This document shows positions 61,085 to 64,000 of a DNA stretch of 64,000 bases, in pieces. A program made the position numbers and the translations under genes. Position 1 is the first letter of the stretch; the number at the start of each line of letters is the position of its first letter. The stretch is from UBA932 sp031548545 (GTDB lineage Bacteria; Bacteroidota; Bacteroidia; Bacteroidales; UBA932): contig JAVBQY010000004.1 in assembly GCA_031548545.1 (NCBI GenBank), forward strand, positions 13,330-77,329, in the 5' to 3' direction. The notes under the pieces were generated by a model. The model did no database searches and was not told where the DNA came from. It was given only the letters and a program-made list of their open reading frames with translations.

Positions 61085-61984
61085 TTAGGTATACAATTCG
61101 GCTATCATGCAACGGGCGCTGCCTCCGCCGTTGGTTTCAACGGTGGTCAACACGGGGTGTATGATGGACGTATGACGATTGATGAGGTGGCGTTGCTCCG
61201 GCGTGAGCGAACGGTAGGCGGTGTCGGACATCACCATGAAATGTTCGCCCTGTGGGTTCCGTACCTCCAGCATATTGCCGGCGAACTGCGCCATCTGCGC
61301 CAGGCTGATCGCGATGACGGTTTTGCCGGTGTTCTCCAGCGTGTCGGCCAGCATGGCCCGTTGCTGCGGGTCTTTTACAGCCTCCAGGCAAACCACGGCG
61401 ACATGTTCTCCGACGCAGAGCATAACGTTGGTATGGTAAATGGGGGTGCCTTGGGCGTCCGAGGCGTCGAAACAGCAGGGGGCATACGCCATCTGCCGGC
61501 AAAAGTCGTCCAGTACGGCCGCATCGGTACGGGCCGACAGGCAGGCGTAAGCAATATGGTTATCGCGATCGAGAATCAGGCTTCCGGTACCTTCCAGAAA
61601 TTTTCCCTCTTGTTCGTAATGGGTGAAATCGATTACCTGCCGGATCCGAAGCTGTTGTTTCACGGTGTCCATTACCGCCGGTTTGCGTTCACGGCGCCGG
61701 TTTTCGGCAAAGATAGGGTAGAGGCAGAGTGTGCCGCCGCTGTGGGTCGAGAACCAATTGTTAGGGAATATAGAATCCGGGGTGGCCGGCTCGAAGGTGT
61801 CTTCTACTACCGTCACATCAATATGCTGTTCACGGAGCAGGGCTACGAACCCGTCAAATTCTTTCAGGGCTTTTTCCTGGGCGCCGTCATCCTTGCCGGC
61901 TTGCTGGAAAGCGTTGTTGACCGCCGTTTCCGGATTAAAACCGAATGCAACGGGACGTACCATGAGAATGGATGAGGTTGTCAT
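61085..61984 (-). CDS. ctlX: Citrulline utilization hydrolase, CtlX type
   Basis: The 299-residue protein begins ILMVRPVAFGFNPETAVNNAFQ, characteristic of the CtlX/amidinotransferase family. It ends with the catalytic Cys motif ETNGGGSARCMIAEL. CtlX hydrolyses citrulline to ornithine. Its position 13 bases after rocD supports that role, because RocD uses ornithine. ATG 61984 is preferred to an upstream TTG that would overlap rocD. Confidence 0.87.
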   Translation of the reverse strand: MTTSSILMVRPVAFGFNPETAVNNAFQQAGKDDGAQEKALKEFDGFVALLREQHIDVTVVEDTFEPATPDSIFPNNWFSTHSGGTLCLYPIFAENRRRERKPAVMDTVKQQLRIRQVIDFTHYEQEGKFLEGTGSLILDRDNHIAYACLSARTDAAVLDDFCRQMAYAPCCFDASDAQGTPIYHTNVMLCVGEHVAVVCLEAVKDPQQRAMLADTLENTGKTVIAISLAQMAQFAGNMLEVRNPQGEHFMVMSDTAYRSLTPEQRHLINRHTSIIHPVLTTVETNGGGSARCMIAELYT

Positions 61985-61997
61985 ACCTTCTTGTTTT

Positions 61998-63218
61998 TTA
62001 ATCAAATGACAGTATAGACTTCCGGATGATTTCCAATGCTTCGTTCAGTTGCGCTTCGTCAATTACCAAAGGCGGGGCCAGGCGGATGATATGGCGATGG
62101 GTAGGCTTGGCTATCAGTCCGTTCTCGGCCATACGCAGGCACACGTCCCAGGCTTCAATACCGTTTTTCGGTTCAATGATGATGGCGTTGAGCAGCCCTT
62201 TCCCGCGAATGAGGGAGATACGGTCCGATTGGATTTTCCGCAGTCCGGCGCGGAACAGTTCGCCCAGGCGTTCCGAGCGCTCCGCCAGTTGTTCTTCTTT
62301 GACCACCTCCAGGGCGGCCGTGGCTACGGCGCAGGCCAGCGGGAATCCGCCGAAAGTGGAGCCGTGTTCCCCGGGTTTGATGGTGAGCATGACCTCGTCG
62401 TCGGCCAGTACGGCGGACACGGGCAGGACGCCGCCGGAGAGGGCCTTGCCCAGCAGTACCATGTCCGGTCGTACATTTTCATGGTCGCAGCAAAGTAATT
62501 TGCCGGTGCGGGCAATACCGGTTTGGATTTCATCGGCAATAAACAGTACCCGGTGTTTTTTACACAGTTCGGCGCAGGTTTTCAGATAGCCGTCATCCGG
62601 TACAAAAACACCTGCTTCGCCTTGGATGGGTTCTACCAGAAAGGCCGCGATGTATTGCCCCTGTTCTTCCAGTACCTTTTCCAGCGCCTGCTGATCATTA
62701 TAAGGTATCTTGATGAAGCCGGGGGTGAAGGGACCGAACTGGTGGTAGCTGTCCGGGTCGGTAGACATGGATACTATACTAATGGTACGGCCATGGAAAT
62801 TACCCTCACATACTACAATAACCGCCTTGTCTTCGGGGATACCTTTATGTATATACCCCCAGCGGCGGGCCAGTTTGAGGGCCGTCTCCACGGCTTCGGC
62901 GCCGGAATTCATAGGTAATACCCTGTCATACTTGAAGTAAGAGGTAATATACGCTTCGTAGGGACCCAGCTGGTCATTATGAAAAGCCCTGGATGTCAGG
63001 CATATTTTCTGCGCCTGCCGGTTGAGGGCGGCTATAATTTTCGGATGGCAATGCCCTTGGTTTACAGCAGAGTATGCAGATAAAAAATCGAAATAACGTT
63101 TTTCATCCACGTCCCATACAAAAGGCCCTTCGCCACGCGACAGCACTATGGGCAGGGGATGATAGTTGTGAGCTCCGTAACAGTGCTCCAGTTCAATAAA
63201 ATGTTGAGCATTAGACAT
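61998..63218 (-). CDS. rocD: Ornithine aminotransferase
   Basis: RocD converts ornithine and 2-oxoglutarate to glutamate semialdehyde and glutamate. The 406-residue class III aminotransferase has FLSAYSAVNQGHCHPKI, SGAEAVETALKLAR, ADEIQTGIARTG and the PLP Lys in LLGKALSGG. It is the first gene of the rocD-ctlX-M16-DUF3109 unit. Confidence 0.95.
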   Translation of the reverse strand: MSNAQHFIELEHCYGAHNYHPLPIVLSRGEGPFVWDVDEKRYFDFLSAYSAVNQGHCHPKIIAALNRQAQKICLTSRAFHNDQLGPYEAYITSYFKYDRVLPMNSGAEAVETALKLARRWGYIHKGIPEDKAVIVVCEGNFHGRTISIVSMSTDPDSYHQFGPFTPGFIKIPYNDQQALEKVLEEQGQYIAAFLVEPIQGEAGVFVPDDGYLKTCAELCKKHRVLFIADEIQTGIARTGKLLCCDHENVRPDMVLLGKALSGGVLPVSAVLADDEVMLTIKPGEHGSTFGGFPLACAVATAALEVVKEEQLAERSERLGELFRAGLRKIQSDRISLIRGKGLLNAIIIEPKNGIEAWDVCLRMAENGLIAKPTHRHIIRLAPPLVIDEAQLNEALEIIRKSILSFD

Positions 63219-63247
63219 AATATGTAGCTTTTGGTTAGATTGACATA

Positions 63248-63255
63248 CAAAGATA
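63248..63255 (-). promoter_or_regulatory. -7 promoter motif for rocD
   Basis: CAAAGATA reads TATCTTTG leftward, 29 bases before the rocD ATG. Confidence 0.6.
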
Positions 63256-63353
63256 ACAAAAATATGCTAATCTACTAATTAAGGGTTGTCAGCCAGTCAT
63301 TCGCCGGACGCAGGCATAGACAGTATGGTCATATTAAAAATGTTAAAAACCTG

Positions 63354-63384
63354 TTTGTAATTCAAAAATTAATGATTATCTTTG
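63354..63384 (+). promoter_or_regulatory. Promoter for the rpsL ribosomal operon
   Basis: TTTG at 63354-63357, 19 bases, then TATCTTTG at 63377-63384: the best-matched promoter in the window. The leader to the rpsL ATG is about 50 bases. Confidence 0.7.
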
Positions 63385-63437
63385 CAACCCGCTTTGTGTA
63401 AGCGTAAAAAATGTAACTTATAGATTATTAATAAATT

Positions 63438-63839
63438 ATGCCAACAATTCAACAATTAGTCCGCAAAGGACGCGAGGAAATCATCGAAAAGAGCAAGTCA
63501 CGCGCTCTGGATGCTTGTCCCCAACGTCGCGGCGTTTGTGTACGTGTTTACACTACAACGCCTAAGAAACCTAACTCTGCCATGCGCAAAGTAGCCCGTG
63601 TACGCCTCACTAACCAAAAGGAAGTGAATGCTTACATTCCCGGTGAAGGCCACAACCTGCAGGAACACTCTATTGTGCTCGTGCGTGGTGGTCGTGTAAA
63701 AGACCTTCCCGGTGTACGTTACCATATTCTCCGTGGCGCTTTGGATACCGCCGGTGTAGACGGCCGCAGACAAAGCCGCTCGCTTTACGGCGCTAAACGC
63801 CCGAAACCCGGCGCAGCCGCTCCCGCTAAAAAGAAATAA
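63438..63839 (+). CDS. rpsL: Ribosomal protein S12
   Basis: The 133-residue protein begins MPTIQQLVRKGR and has PKKPNSAMRKVARVRLTN and IPGEGHNLQEHSIVLVRGGRVKDLPGVRYH, the standard S12 core. A short Pro/Ala/Lys tail ends it. rpsG follows 26 bases later, the usual str-operon order. Confidence 0.98.
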   Translation: MPTIQQLVRKGREEIIEKSKSRALDACPQRRGVCVRVYTTTPKKPNSAMRKVARVRLTNQKEVNAYIPGEGHNLQEHSIVLVRGGRVKDLPGVRYHILRGALDTAGVDGRRQSRSLYGAKRPKPGAAAPAKKK

Positions 63840-63865
63840 ATTTTAATCAATTAGTATAAAAACAA

Positions 63866-64000
63866 ATGAGAAAAACGAAGCCTAAAAAGAGGATTCTGCT
63901 TCCTGATCCCAAGTACGGAGATGTACTTGTTACACAGTTTGTAAACAATCTGATGATTCAGGGGAAGAAGAGTATCGCCCTCGGCATTTTTTATGATGCC
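63866..64000 (+). CDS. rpsG: Ribosomal protein S7 (start only, cut by window edge)
   Basis: The first 45 codons (MRKTKPKKRILLPDPKYGD...) match the S7 N-terminus, including VTQFVNNLMIQGKKSIALGIFYDA. The gene runs past the window end. Confidence 0.96.
   Translation, partial: MRKTKPKKRILLPDPKYGDVLVTQFVNNLMIQGKKSIALGIFYDA

Overview
The window is a gene-dense stretch of a Bacteroidota chromosome, probably Chitinophagales or a close relative. The evidence is the gliding/type IX secretion genes gldD and gldE, the FtsX-DUF3098-UppP block, the ExbB-ExbD-ExbD block, and many copies of the Bacteroidota -7 promoter motif TAnnTTTG, often with TTG about 20 bp upstream. Shine-Dalgarno sequences are generally absent. 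Almost everything is intact core or envelope biology. No prophage, insertion sequence, CRISPR array or large mobile island is visible, and no gap between genes exceeds about 220 bases.

Layout, left to right. 1-8557 (+): the end of an ABC-F ATPase, a TPR protein, a U32 (RlhA-like) protein, DNA polymerase III delta', FtsX, DUF3098, UppP and CysS. 8563-14063 (-): an AlbA/Schlafen-type regulator with a tandem QQEL repeat, YchF, Lgt, an orphan histidine kinase and a methyltransferase. 14174-23645 (+): Pgk, SppA, an Ig-like lipoprotein, an outer-membrane barrel, two tandem lipase-like lipoproteins and an IspG of unusual length. 23647-40207 (-): alkaline phosphatase, the ExbB/D block, asparaginase, TatD, DprA, QueA, TruB, arginine deiminase, a porin, a phosphopantetheinyl transferase, GldD, an LPP20-like protein, a short GldE, GtrA, RadC and a BamA/TamA-like barrel. 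40311-49122 (mixed): tRNA-Ser(GGA) directly followed by a YbiT-like ABC-F gene, a convergent second ABC-F gene, IspH, a gene remnant inserted behind ispH, two divergent metallophosphoesterases, TM2, DUF2752 and M48 proteins. 49148-56083 (-): purine nucleoside phosphorylase, an MtaD-like deaminase, a GH16-fold protein lacking its catalytic acids, a two-component system, FabF and ACP. 56235-57551 (+): PyrH and Frr. 57647-63218 (-): DUF3109, an M16 protease, CtlX and RocD. 63438-64000 (+): RpsL and the start of RpsG.

Themes. Isoprenoid synthesis is represented by IspG and IspH, and undecaprenyl recycling by UppP. Arginine can in principle be taken through citrulline and ornithine to glutamate semialdehyde by the deiminase at 32 kb and CtlX-RocD at 61-63 kb. 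Envelope functions include Lgt, FtsX, SppA, Gld proteins, ExbB/D, porins and barrels.

The strongest unusual observation is at 44624-45176. A fragment of an AlbA/ATPase-type regulator sits exactly behind ispH, bounded by two 27-bp copies of the ispH 3' end (23 of 27 identical). The right copy now also encodes the last residues of the convergent phosphoesterase gene, and three of the four differences are synonymous in that frame. Other points worth attention are short tandem linker repeats in both AlbA-type proteins, the intermediate-size IspG, the GH16 pseudoenzyme, the one-sided ABC-F ATPase behind the tRNA, the short GldE, and promoters so close to start codons that leaderless mRNAs are likely.
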